5,861 nucleotides of DNA from Nitrospirota bacterium. GTDB lineage: Bacteria; Nitrospirota; Nitrospiria; Nitrospirales; UBA8639. The position numbers and the translations under genes are program-made. The stretch covers positions 1 to 5,861 of the forward strand of contig QIDY01000007.1 in the NCBI GenBank assembly GCA_003228495.1. The letters run 5' to 3'. This document shows positions 1-5,861 of the stretch, piece by piece; positions within the stretch are counted from its first letter, which is position 1; every line of letters begins with the position of its first letter. The notes below the pieces were generated by a model. The model did not search any database, was not told where the DNA came from, and worked only from the letters and a program-made list of their open reading frames with translations.

Positions 1-221
1 CGCATATGAACCGGGTCCAGGTTATTCCCACCACCAGTAAAACCGGCAGGCTTTATCCCTGTGAAGCCTATATTACCGTGCAGAAGCAGCGCTCCAAAGC
101 GATGGCTGATCAAATCATGACGGTGTCGAAAGAACGGCTGTTAGAAAAAATTGACATGCTTCCTCACGAAACAATACTGGACATCAACCATATTCTCAAA
201 GTGCAATTGGGATTGCTATGA
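1..221 (+). CDS. MazF/PemK-family toxin endoribonuclease, C-terminal part (start off left edge)
   Basis: This is the C-terminal part, about 72 residues, of a type II toxin of the MazF/PemK family. These toxins are usually sequence-specific mRNA interferases of about 105-120 residues, paired with a small antitoxin. Visible family hallmarks are the beta-strand stretch NRVQVIPTTSK (the conserved P-x-TS segment), then RLYPCEAYI, ADQIMTVSKERL, and the closing LKVQLGLL with its typical C-terminal helix. The frame is open to the left edge: a His codon precedes the ATG at 6-8, and the N-terminal strand carrying the family's catalytic Arg is missing. That ATG is therefore internal, not the start. The stop is TGA at 219-221. 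The gene converges with htrA. Any antitoxin would lie upstream, outside the window. Whether the toxin is intact cannot be judged. The family call is confident; RNA target and activity are unknown. Confidence 0.85.
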   Translation, partial: HMNRVQVIPTTSKTGRLYPCEAYITVQKQRSKAMADQIMTVSKERLLEKIDMLPHETILDINHILKVQLGLL

Positions 222-307
222 AACCTGAGCTTTCTGTTGAGTTTTGAGAACAATGACCGCGCTCTACTGGAAGCATGAAGCTAGGGGAGATTGAAATGCT
301 CAGATGG

Positions 308-361
308 ATCCCTGCCACCAACACGCAGGGATGACGGGAACGAGGACTGCGGGTATGACGG
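308..361. repeat. Short inverted repeat plus degenerate direct repeat in the convergent gap
   Basis: The arms ATCCCTGC (308-315) and GCAGGGAT (325-332) are perfect 8-bp complements around a 9-nt loop. Next to the right arm, GCAGGGATGACGG (325-337) recurs in degenerate form as TGCGGGTATGACGG (348-361), with the shared TGACGG spaced 24 bp apart. It lies in the non-coding gap between the convergent toxin and htrA genes. The pattern of ATCCC-type and GGGATGACGG-type arms resembles dispersed intergenic palindromic repeats seen in many bacterial genomes; that membership is inferred from resemblance. No T-run follows either arm, so a standard intrinsic terminator is not supported, though the hairpin could still stop or protect the 3' ends of the converging transcripts. 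Confidence 0.55.
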
Positions 362-384
362 CAAGATAAGGAAGAAGTGAGGTT

Positions 385-1758
385 TTACTTCTGGGTCTTG
401 AGAACGATAAAGAAGGCGCGGGCTTTGCGAATAATCCGGAGTAAAACGGTTTGGCCGGGTTTAACTTTCTCCAGCGTTTCTGAGAATTGTGCCACGCTTC
501 GGATGGGTTGGCGATTGACTTCGGTGATGAAATCGCCCTCTTGAATCCCTTCTGAATGGGCGAGGCCGCCTCGCTTAACCTTTGAGACTAATACACCAAC
601 TGTTTCTTTGAGTTCAAATTCTTCGGCAAGTGCGGCAGTAAGAGCTTGCACATCCAGGCCTAATTTGACCTCGGTTTTTTGCAAGGGGAGTGAAGCCAGG
701 GTCGTTTTCTCAGGCCGTTCAGCCATCGGGACATGGTAAATCATTTCTTTGCCGTCTCGGAGCAAGCGGATGTTAGCCTCCTGGCCAGGCCCCACACGTG
801 CAACTAAGCGAGAAAGTTGATTTGGTGAATCAACGGGCTGATCATCCACCATGAGGATAATATCGCCGGGCTTAATTCCGGCCGCATAAGCCGGATCGTC
901 TTCATAGACTTCATTGATCAGGACGCCTTGCCCTTCTTTGATCCCAAATTGTTTGGCCAGCTCTTTGGTTAAGGATTGAATGCCCACGCCTAACCAGCCT
1001 CGGACAACTCGGCCCTGTGTGACCAGTTGCTCCACAACCCTGGAAACCATATCGGCCGGAATGGAAAATCCTATTCCTTGGGCCATATGAATAATGGCCG
1101 TGTTGATGCCAATGACTTCGCCTCGAAGATTAAACAACGGCCCCCCGGAGTTTCCAGGGTTAATGGCGGCATCAGTTTGGATGAAGTTTTCGTATTTCGA
1201 TAAATTTAACCGTTCACGTCCAATACCGCTGATAACTCCCAAGGTCACCGTTCGATCTAAACCCATTGGATTGCCAACAGCCAACACCCACTGACCTACT
1301 TTTAAAATAGTTGAATCTCCAAACTGAGCAACGGGGAAGGTTCGATCTGTGTCGATTTTGAGCACGGCAATGTCGGTTTCTTTATCTCGACCAATGACTC
1401 GAGCAATGAACCGGGTTTTATCCGATAATCGAACATCGGCCTCTCTTGTATCTTCACCCACTACATGATTATTGGTCACAATAATGCCATCTTCTCGAAT
1501 AATGACCCCTGAGCCACTTCCTTGTGCATATGAGCCTCGTCGTTTAAACCCTTCTGACGAATCGATTTCACGAATAGGGGTGATATTCACGACTGTTGGG
1601 GTTACACGTTCAGCCAAGCTGGTAATGGTGAATTGGATATCTTCCAGAGCTCTAAGGCCACGAAGTTCTCGGTCTGATGAAGTATCAGCCAAAGAGAGGT
1701 TGATCGTTGAAAATATATAAATAATTGAAAATATGGCTATTTTTACAAAATTTCTCAT
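385..1758 (-). CDS. Do-family periplasmic serine protease (HtrA/DegP/DegQ-like), trypsin domain plus two PDZ domains
   Basis: This 457-residue protein has the full architecture of a Do-type protease/chaperone that degrades or refolds damaged envelope proteins in the periplasm. Residues 1-24 look like a Sec signal peptide: a basic start (MRNFVK), a hydrophobic core, and a likely cut after SLA before Asp25. The protease domain spans about 45-245 with a complete triad: His98 (TNNHVV), Asp129 (KETDIAVLKI) and Ser204 (GNSGGPL). PDZ1 covers about 255-345, starting at the carboxylate-binding loop GWLGVGI. PDZ2 covers about 364-456. The length matches DegP/DegQ (roughly 450-475). The ATG start is set by the signal peptide; ahead of it is only a weak AAAGAA ribosome site. 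It is the last gene of the minus-strand cluster, 42 nt after plsY, and may have its own promoter. DegP and DegQ cannot be told apart from sequence alone, so no symbol is given. Confidence 0.95.
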   Translation of the reverse strand: MRNFVKIAIFSIIYIFSTINLSLADTSSDRELRGLRALEDIQFTITSLAERVTPTVVNITPIREIDSSEGFKRRGSYAQGSGSGVIIREDGIIVTNNHVVGEDTREADVRLSDKTRFIARVIGRDKETDIAVLKIDTDRTFPVAQFGDSTILKVGQWVLAVGNPMGLDRTVTLGVISGIGRERLNLSKYENFIQTDAAINPGNSGGPLFNLRGEVIGINTAIIHMAQGIGFSIPADMVSRVVEQLVTQGRVVRGWLGVGIQSLTKELAKQFGIKEGQGVLINEVYEDDPAYAAGIKPGDIILMVDDQPVDSPNQLSRLVARVGPGQEANIRLLRDGKEMIYHVPMAERPEKTTLASLPLQKTEVKLGLDVQALTAALAEEFELKETVGVLVSKVKRGGLAHSEGIQEGDFITEVNRQPIRSVAQFSETLEKVKPGQTVLLRIIRKARAFFIVLKTQK

Positions 1759-1775
1759 GTTATTCTTTAATATTT

Positions 1776-1804
1776 TTAATGTCGCATAATAAATATTATG
1801 TCAA
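1776..1804 (-). promoter_or_regulatory. Candidate sigma-70-type promoter for htrA
   Basis: Read on the minus strand, TTGACA (1804-1799) is a perfect -35 consensus overlapping the plsY stop codon. After a 17-nt spacer comes CATTAA (1781-1776), which matches only 3 of 6 positions of a -10 box. Transcription from here would start close to 1768 and leave a leader of only about 10 nt before the htrA ATG. The surrounding DNA is clearly AT-rich compared with the flanking genes, as promoters often are. The spacer contains a perfect palindrome. The weak -10 and very short leader keep this tentative. Confidence 0.3.
1785..1800. repeat. Perfect 16-bp palindrome between plsY and htrA
   Basis: The sequence CATAATAAATATTATG has two perfect 7-bp arms, CATAATA and TATTATG, with a 2-bp centre. 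It begins directly after the plsY stop codon and lies within the spacer of the candidate htrA promoter. This size and symmetry suit a binding site for a dimeric regulator, such as one of an envelope-stress system, but I recognise no specific regulator's consensus. With a 2-nt loop and only A/T-rich pairs it would be a poor RNA hairpin. In AT-rich DNA such symmetry can arise by chance. Confidence 0.35.
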
Positions 1805-2397
1805 TTAGAAAAAAGGCTCATTTTTGGCTCGGTCCCTTTTACCAACCGAATAATGTTCTCTTGATGACTGTATACAATCAACCCAAGCACGCACAATGAA
1901 AAGAGAGTAAAGGCCATTTCCCCATAAAAAAAATAAGCAAGAAATGGGAACCCTATAAACGCCGCCAGCGCTCCACCTGAAGAATATTTAAAAATTATTA
2001 CAGCCCCAATCCAAATTCCGACAAGGAATAAACCAACCAAAGGCTCCATTCCTAAGACTGATCCTAAGGCAGTCGCAACTCCCTTTCCACCCTTAAATGA
2101 GAGAAAAACTGAAAAGACATGTCCCAGAATAACGGAAAGTCCTAAAAAAATAACCCACTGCCTGGGAACCCCCAAGCCCTGGGCAAGGCCGGTTGCGACC
2201 ACGCCTTTTCCAATATCTCCTAGTAGCGTCAAGATACCCGCCTTTTTCCCGCAGACCCGCAATACATTCGTAAAACCGATATTCTTACTCCCGAATGTGC
2301 GGGGATCTTTCTCTCCAAATGCTTTTGCCACTAGCAACCCAAACGGAATCGATCCCAATATATAGACGCCAACAGTTGCTAAAGCATACCATTCCAT
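1801..2397 (-). CDS. plsY: Acyl-phosphate:glycerol-3-phosphate acyltransferase PlsY
   Basis: PlsY is an inner-membrane enzyme that transfers an acyl group from acyl-phosphate to the 1-position of glycerol-3-phosphate, giving lysophosphatidic acid; it works with PlsX. At 198 residues it has the usual length. All three conserved cytoplasmic motifs are present: motif 1 at about 31-47 (DPRTFGSKNIGFTN...LR), motif 2 at 92-109 (GHVFSVFLSFKGGKGVAT) and motif 3 at 178-192 (HQENI.RL..GTEPK). Hydrophobic stretches near 3-25, 52-75, 80-100, 112-136 and 143-177 fit a multi-pass protein. Motif 1 reads GSKNIGFTN where the common form is GSGNxGATN; the Ser, Asn, Gly and Arg are kept, so activity is likely intact. 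The ATG at 2397 is 25 nt after the pgsA stop and has no strong ribosome site, which suggests translation linked to the upstream gene. Confidence 0.95.
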   Translation of the reverse strand: MEWYALATVGVYILGSIPFGLLVAKAFGEKDPRTFGSKNIGFTNVLRVCGKKAGILTLLGDIGKGVVATGLAQGLGVPRQWVIFLGLSVILGHVFSVFLSFKGGKGVATALGSVLGMEPLVGLFLVGIWIGAVIIFKYSSGGALAAFIGFPFLAYFFYGEMAFTLFSLCVLGLIVYSHQENIIRLVKGTEPKMSLFSN

Positions 2398-2422
2398 GGC
2401 TTTTCGCTGATAAATGAATGGG

Positions 2423-3040
2423 CTACCAGTATTGGGGACTTATTTTTTTAAAGATAAGGGTGAGATAGCGCCAGCCCGAGACAAGCGACAGAACTAAAGC
2501 CATATAAAGGAGAATGATACCAATGGAAGAAAGGAGCGTTTGTGCTTCAAGCCACACACCTTGAAAGATCAGGCATAGAATACCACCAATTTGACCAACA
2601 ACTTTAAATTTCCCGATTGAATCAGCAGGCACAATGAACCCTTCATTGGCCGCTACAGCTCTTGCTCCAGTGACAATCAGTTCCCGAGCAATCATAACAA
2701 TAGCAAGCCACACCGCAACTTGTTGAGTTTGCACGAGAAGAATGAGTCCGGAGGCGACAAGCAGTTTGTCTGCAACTGGATCAAGCAACTTTCCAAGGTT
2801 GGTGATTTGTCCACTCCGACGTGCTAAATAGCCATCCAGAAAATCGGTAAACGCTGCAGTGGCAAAGACGAGTCCAGCCCAGAGAGCACCTTCTGGTGTA
2901 TGGTCTAAATACAGCCAGACAAAAACCGGGATTAATAAAATTCGCAGGACCGTAATCGAGTTGGGAAGATTCAGGCTTGTTTCTCCTCCTCGTAAGTTGG
3001 CGCTTGAGGCTTTAGGCCTTAGAGTTTCTGATGTATTCAT
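2423..3040 (-). CDS. pgsA: CDP-diacylglycerol-glycerol-3-phosphate 3-phosphatidyltransferase PgsA
   Basis: PgsA condenses CDP-diacylglycerol with glycerol-3-phosphate in the inner membrane, giving phosphatidylglycerol phosphate and CMP, the committed step to phosphatidylglycerol and cardiolipin. The CDP-alcohol phosphotransferase signature D-x2-DG-x2-AR-x8-G-x3-D-x3-D is complete: Asp66, Asp69-Gly70, Ala73-Arg74, Gly83, Asp87 and Asp91. The PgsA-type segment ARELIVTGARAVAA follows at about 118-131. Several hydrophobic helices (about 28-46, 53-66, 93-117, 146-163, 168-190) fit a polytopic protein. The start is uncertain. The ATG at 3040 gives 205 residues, with a polar 22-residue leader and no ribosome site. 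A CTG at 2974, eight nt after AGGAGGAG, would give 183 residues beginning (M)NLPNSIT, close to the usual length and N-terminus of the family. It lies 21 nt after kdsA. Confidence 0.95.
   Translation of the reverse strand: MNTSETLRPKASSANLRGGETSLNLPNSITVLRILLIPVFVWLYLDHTPEGALWAGLVFATAAFTDFLDGYLARRSGQITNLGKLLDPVADKLLVASGLILLVQTQQVAVWLAIVMIARELIVTGARAVAANEGFIVPADSIGKFKVVGQIGGILCLIFQGVWLEAQTLLSSIGIILLYMALVLSLVSGWRYLTLIFKKISPQYW
2983..2990 (-). promoter_or_regulatory. Strong Shine-Dalgarno sequence inside the 5' end of pgsA
   Basis: On the minus strand AGGAGGAG matches the anti-Shine-Dalgarno sequence of 16S rRNA very well. It is followed after 8 nt by CTG (2974-2972) in the pgsA frame, and the next codons spell NLPNSIT, a normal PgsA start. 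No ATG, GTG or TTG lies in frame between the upstream ATG at 3040 and this point. By contrast that ATG has no recognisable ribosome site. This spacing is ideal for initiation, so the site may decide the real start. The motif also encodes Gly-Gly-Glu within the longer frame, so chance is possible. Confidence 0.5.
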
Positions 3041-3061
3041 AATGGTTATTAAAGTATGTCT

Positions 3062-3910
3062 TTAAGTTAATTGAGGAAAGCTTCCCTTACCTGAAAATTT
3101 CCAAATCCCTTGGAGTTGAACAAGCAGCCCACGTAAATCTTCTAAGCGTACCATATTGGGACCATCAGATAAGGCCTTCTCGGGATGAGGATGAACTTCC
3201 ATAAAAAACCCATCACACCCAACCGCTGCCGCGGCCCTGGCTAAGGGCGCCACAAATTCCTTTTGGCCGGATGAGCAGGTTCCTCCCCCGCCGGGCAATT
3301 GCACACTATGCGTGGCATCAAAAATCACGGGATAGCCCAGCGCGCGCATGACAGGCAACGAACGCATATCCACGACCAGATTCTGATACCCAAAGCTTGA
3401 GCCTCGCTCGGTTAAGCAAATATTCGTGGTTCCGGATTCTTCCAGTTTTTTCACCACATTACTCATGTCCCATGGCGATAAAAATTGCCCTTTTTTCACA
3501 TTGACCACGCGCCCGGATTTGGCCGCCGCGCACAGCAAGTCTGTTTGCCGACAGAGAAAGGCCGGGATCTGCAAGATATCCACGACTTCTGCAACTTGCG
3601 GCACATCCTGCACTTCGTGAATATCCGTAAGAATTGGAACACCCACTTCCTTTTTGACTTTTTTGAGGATCGTCAATCCAGTGGAGAGCCCCAACCCTCG
3701 AAATGAGGAGATCGAGGTCCGGTTGGCTTTATCGTACGACGCCTTGAAAATGTAAGGAATATGTAAATCTTGCGCAATTTTAGCGATGGCTGTTGCGGTT
3801 TCCAGGACAATGGCTTCGCTTTCAATCACACAGGGACCTGCAATCAACACATGCGGAGCATCCCCACCCACTGGGATGGAGCCAATATGGACTTCAGTTG
3901 GAGGAGTCAT
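3062..3910 (-). CDS. kdsA: 2-dehydro-3-deoxyphosphooctonate aldolase (Kdo-8-phosphate synthase), metal-dependent type
   Basis: KdsA is a cytoplasmic enzyme that condenses phosphoenolpyruvate with arabinose-5-phosphate to form Kdo-8-phosphate, the precursor of the inner LPS sugar. The 282-residue TIM-barrel protein carries the family motifs: AGPCVIES, KASYDKANR (56-64), TDIHE, CRQTDLL, NVKKGQF, FDATHS and EVHPHPE...SDGP. Cys27, His201, Glu238 and Asp249 match the four metal ligands of the metal-dependent class (Aquifex-type); the E. coli enzyme has Asn at the Cys position. I chose the ATG at 3910. An in-frame ATG at 4054 would add 48 residues with no family similarity and overlap the end of pyrG by 131 nt. 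With this start the gene begins 13 nt after the pyrG stop, with only a weak GGA ribosome site, so translation may be coupled. Length compares with 284 in E. coli. Confidence 0.96.
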   Translation of the reverse strand: MTPPTEVHIGSIPVGGDAPHVLIAGPCVIESEAIVLETATAIAKIAQDLHIPYIFKASYDKANRTSISSFRGLGLSTGLTILKKVKKEVGVPILTDIHEVQDVPQVAEVVDILQIPAFLCRQTDLLCAAAKSGRVVNVKKGQFLSPWDMSNVVKKLEESGTTNICLTERGSSFGYQNLVVDMRSLPVMRALGYPVIFDATHSVQLPGGGGTCSSGQKEFVAPLARAAAAVGCDGFFMEVHPHPEKALSDGPNMVRLEDLRGLLVQLQGIWKFSGKGSFPQLT

Positions 3911-3923
3911 GGGCAATCCGGCG

Positions 3924-5525
3924 TTACGTCCCGAATTTTCGTTGAAGTGCAGCCCCAATGAAGGCTGTAAATAATGGATGCGGAGAGCAGAGCCGTGAGT
4001 GGAATTCTGGATGAAACTGTGTACCGACAAACCAGGGATGCCCTTGCAATTCAATTATTTCCACAAGGTTCCCATCCGGAGACATCCCGCTAATGATTAA
4101 CCCTTTTGAGGTTAACGCGTCTCGGTAATCATTATTAAATTCATATCGATGCCGATGCCGTTCGTGGATGTCCGATTGTTCATAAGCCTTAGAAGCCAAG
4201 GTCTCAGGAACCAATGTGCAGGGGAAGGCACCTAGTCTCATAGTCCCGCCTTTGTCCAGAATTGATCGTTGCTCTGGCAGCAAATCGATAACAGCGTGAG
4301 GGGTGTCAGCATTAAATTCTGAACTATTGGCTGCGTCTAATCCGGCAAGGTGGCGTGCAATTTCAATCACCGCACATTGCATTCCAAGGCAAATGCCAAA
4401 AAATGGAAGCTTTTTCTCTCGCACATAACGGATCGCTTCAACTTTTCCTTCAATTCCACGAAGACCAAACCCTCCAGGAATGAGGACGCCATCGACATCG
4501 GCCAAGAGACGTTCCGGGCCATTTCTTTCAATTTCACCAGACTCTACCCACTGAATCTTTACATTCGTCTCGTCCCGCAAACCGCCATGAACCAAAGCTT
4601 CCGATAAACTTTTGTAGGATTCACGAGATTCGACATATTTCCCCACAAGCGCGATGGTCACTTCATGCCGAGGCCGTTTGATCTTTTGAACTAACTTATC
4701 CCATTCACGTAGATTGGGCGGTCCGGTTTCGAGCTTGAGCAAGCGAACAATGAGCTCATCCAACCCTTCTTTTCGTAACACAACGGGAACCTCGTAAATT
4801 GACTCCACGTCCTTGGCGGTAATGACGGAGTCTTTTTCCACGTTGCAAAACATGGCGATTTTATCTTTGACGCCTGGAGGGAGATACCGGTCAGTCCGAC
4901 ACAACAAAATATGTGGCTGTATCCCGATTTCTCGTAATTTATTCACCGAATGCTGCGTTGGCTTGGTTTTGAGTTCCCCTGCCGTACTGATATAGAGCAC
5001 TAAAGTCAGGTGAATATACAACACATTTTCGCGACCGATATCATAGGGCATTTGGCGAATGGCCTCTAAAAATGGGAGGCTTTCAATATCCCCTACCGTT
5101 CCACCGATTTCAACGATCACCACATCGACATCATGAGCGACATTCATAATCGCCTGTTTGATGGCATCGGTAATATGTGGAACCACTTGCACTGTCGCTC
5201 CAAGATATTCCCCTTTTCGTTCTTTTTGAATCACAGACTCATAAATCCGCCCCGTCGTACAATTATTTTCGCGGCTCAATTGAACCGTCGTAAACCGTTC
5301 GTAATGTCCAAGATCCAAGTCTGTTTCAGCCCCATCATCAGTCACATAGACTTCCCCGTGTTGATAGGGATTCATGGTGCCGGGATCCACGTTGATATAC
5401 GGATCCAGCTTTAAGAATGTGATGGTCATCCCTCGGCTTTCCAGTAAGTGCCCGATGGCCGCGGATGACAGGCCCTTTCCCAGAGATGACACGACTCCAC
5501 CTGTAATAAAAATAAATTTGCTCAT
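3924..5525 (-). CDS. pyrG: CTP synthase (glutamine-hydrolysing)
   Basis: PyrG is a cytoplasmic enzyme that aminates UTP to CTP using ATP and glutamine, the last step of pyrimidine nucleotide synthesis. It has 533 residues (E. coli 545). The synthetase domain (about 1-265) opens with the nucleotide-binding loop GGVVSSLGKG (9-18), then the conserved stretch from DPYINVDPGT (41-50) through Asp71 to HYERF, and VEIGGTVGDIES with Glu139. The class I glutamine amidotransferase domain (about 288-527) has the oxyanion segment PGGFG (350-354), the nucleophile Cys379 in GICLGMQ, and His505/Glu507 in FHPEF, so the triad is complete. The ATG at 5525 gives the family's standard N-terminus, though no ribosome site is visible. 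It lies between kdsB and kdsA: KdsB uses CTP directly. I see no attenuator in the 77 nt before it. Confidence 0.98.
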   Translation of the reverse strand: MSKFIFITGGVVSSLGKGLSSAAIGHLLESRGMTITFLKLDPYINVDPGTMNPYQHGEVYVTDDGAETDLDLGHYERFTTVQLSRENNCTTGRIYESVIQKERKGEYLGATVQVVPHITDAIKQAIMNVAHDVDVVIVEIGGTVGDIESLPFLEAIRQMPYDIGRENVLYIHLTLVLYISTAGELKTKPTQHSVNKLREIGIQPHILLCRTDRYLPPGVKDKIAMFCNVEKDSVITAKDVESIYEVPVVLRKEGLDELIVRLLKLETGPPNLREWDKLVQKIKRPRHEVTIALVGKYVESRESYKSLSEALVHGGLRDETNVKIQWVESGEIERNGPERLLADVDGVLIPGGFGLRGIEGKVEAIRYVREKKLPFFGICLGMQCAVIEIARHLAGLDAANSSEFNADTPHAVIDLLPEQRSILDKGGTMRLGAFPCTLVPETLASKAYEQSDIHERHRHRYEFNNDYRDALTSKGLIISGMSPDGNLVEIIELQGHPWFVGTQFHPEFHSRLCSPHPLFTAFIGAALQRKFGT

Positions 5526-5602
5526 AGTTCAGACAATGGATGATAGGGGTTTAAAGATGATCTCCACTACCTCACGACTCCACCATATTTTTCTACCTAT
5601 TT

Positions 5603-5861
5603 TCAAGCCTCTTTATCATACATGAACCCCTTTTCAGCACACAGAAAGGATTCGGCCACAGCCAGATCTTCTGGCGTATCGATGCGAAGGGACTTATGAG
5701 TCGTTTCCCAAACCATAATCGGCATACCATGTTCTAAGGCTCGCAGTTGCTCTAACTTTTCGGCTTCTTCAAGAACCCCGGTGGGGAGGTCACTAAATTG
5801 TTGTAAGGCAGTCTTGTGAAAGATATAGATCCCTAAATGCATCCAGGCGGCATGGTCGGTT
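5603..5861 (-). CDS. kdsB: 3-deoxy-manno-octulosonate cytidylyltransferase (CMP-Kdo synthetase), C-terminal part (start off right edge)
   Basis: KdsB activates Kdo with CTP to give CMP-Kdo and pyrophosphate in the cytoplasm, supplying the donor for attaching Kdo to lipid A precursors. The last 85 residues or so of a protein usually about 250 long are present. They show the KdsB C-terminal hallmarks HLGIYIFHKTAL, the run from EEAEKLEQLRALEHG, and RIDTPEDLAVAE, whose Asp belongs to the metal-binding site in this family. The frame stays open to the right edge (a Trp-Met-His-Leu-Gly run preceded by more codons), so the ATG at 5842 is internal. The nucleotide-binding N-terminus is outside the window. 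The stop (TGA, 5605-5603) is 77 nt ahead of pyrG on the same strand. The product of PyrG is its substrate, and KdsA acts two steps earlier in the same pathway. Confidence 0.93.
   Translation of the reverse strand, partial: TDHAAWMHLGIYIFHKTALQQFSDLPTGVLEEAEKLEQLRALEHGMPIMVWETTHKSLRIDTPEDLAVAESFLCAEKGFMYDKEA

Noticed and set aside
193..250. Complementary pair TTCTCAAA (193-200) and TTTGAGAA (243-250) around the toxin stop codon
   Set aside because: The arms are short and AT-rich and 42 nt apart, with one arm inside the coding region; chance is the simplest explanation.
308..332. Intrinsic terminator for the converging toxin and htrA transcripts
   Set aside because: The hairpin is real but no T-run follows on either strand, so a rho-independent terminator is not supported.
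275..334. Small plus-strand ORF of 19 codons between the toxin and htrA
   Set aside because: It runs through the repeat element, has no recognisable family, and is short enough to occur by chance.
3911..4054. A 48-residue N-terminal extension of kdsA from an upstream in-frame ATG at 4054
   Set aside because: It overlaps the conserved end of pyrG, including its last helix, and shows no KdsA similarity. The ATG at 3910 gives the usual family length.
5526..5602. Promoter or attenuator in the kdsB-pyrG gap
   Set aside because: A -10-like TATCAT (minus strand, 5545-5540) is present, but no -35 element lies at a suitable distance, and no hairpin with T-run or C/G slippage tract is visible.
4350..5625. 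Several plus-strand open frames of 60-93 codons opposite pyrG, and similar ones opposite kdsA, pgsA and htrA
   Set aside because: They lie antisense to strongly conserved genes, have no recognisable domains or ribosome sites, and are explained as shadows of the coding strand.
1..5861. tRNA, rRNA, CRISPR array, IS element, riboswitch
   Set aside because: Nearly all of the window is filled by conserved protein genes, and the remaining gaps are too short or lack the expected structures.

Overview
The window looks like a chromosomal housekeeping segment from a diderm (Gram-negative) bacterium that makes Kdo-containing lipopolysaccharide. Kdo synthesis genes, a CTP synthase and a periplasmic Do-type protease all point to an outer membrane. 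The metal-dependent type of KdsA, the kdsB-pyrG-kdsA order and the wording of PlsY and KdsA are compatible with Nitrospirota or a related phylum. That placement is a low-confidence inference from memory, not a search result. Base composition looks moderate, with a locally AT-rich patch around 1680-1800.

Layout. From the right edge leftwards, six genes lie head to tail on the minus strand: kdsB (3' part only, its start is beyond the right edge), pyrG, kdsA, pgsA, plsY and an htrA/degP-type protease. Intergenic gaps are 77, 13, 21, 25 and 42 nt, so they probably form one operon, perhaps with an extra promoter before htrA. At the left edge, on the plus strand and convergent with htrA, is the C-terminal part of a MazF/PemK-family toxin; its start, and any antitoxin, lie outside the window. 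The 163-nt convergent gap (222-384) holds an inverted repeat and a short degenerate direct repeat resembling dispersed intergenic repeats. No gene-free stretch exceeds 300 nt.

How the genes fit together. PyrG makes CTP. KdsA makes Kdo-8-phosphate, and KdsB uses CTP to activate Kdo as CMP-Kdo for lipid A-core assembly. PlsY starts phospholipid synthesis by acylating glycerol-3-phosphate. PgsA uses CDP-diacylglycerol, itself made from CTP, to start phosphatidylglycerol synthesis. The HtrA protease handles damaged envelope proteins. The common theme is envelope building and upkeep with CTP as the shared precursor.

I see no new defence, mobile or RNA system here. The points most worth a second look are a strong Shine-Dalgarno sequence inside the annotated 5' end of pgsA that points to a CTG start, the CTP-centred gene grouping, a promoter-like element with a perfect palindrome before htrA, and the cut-off toxin gene next to repeat sequence.
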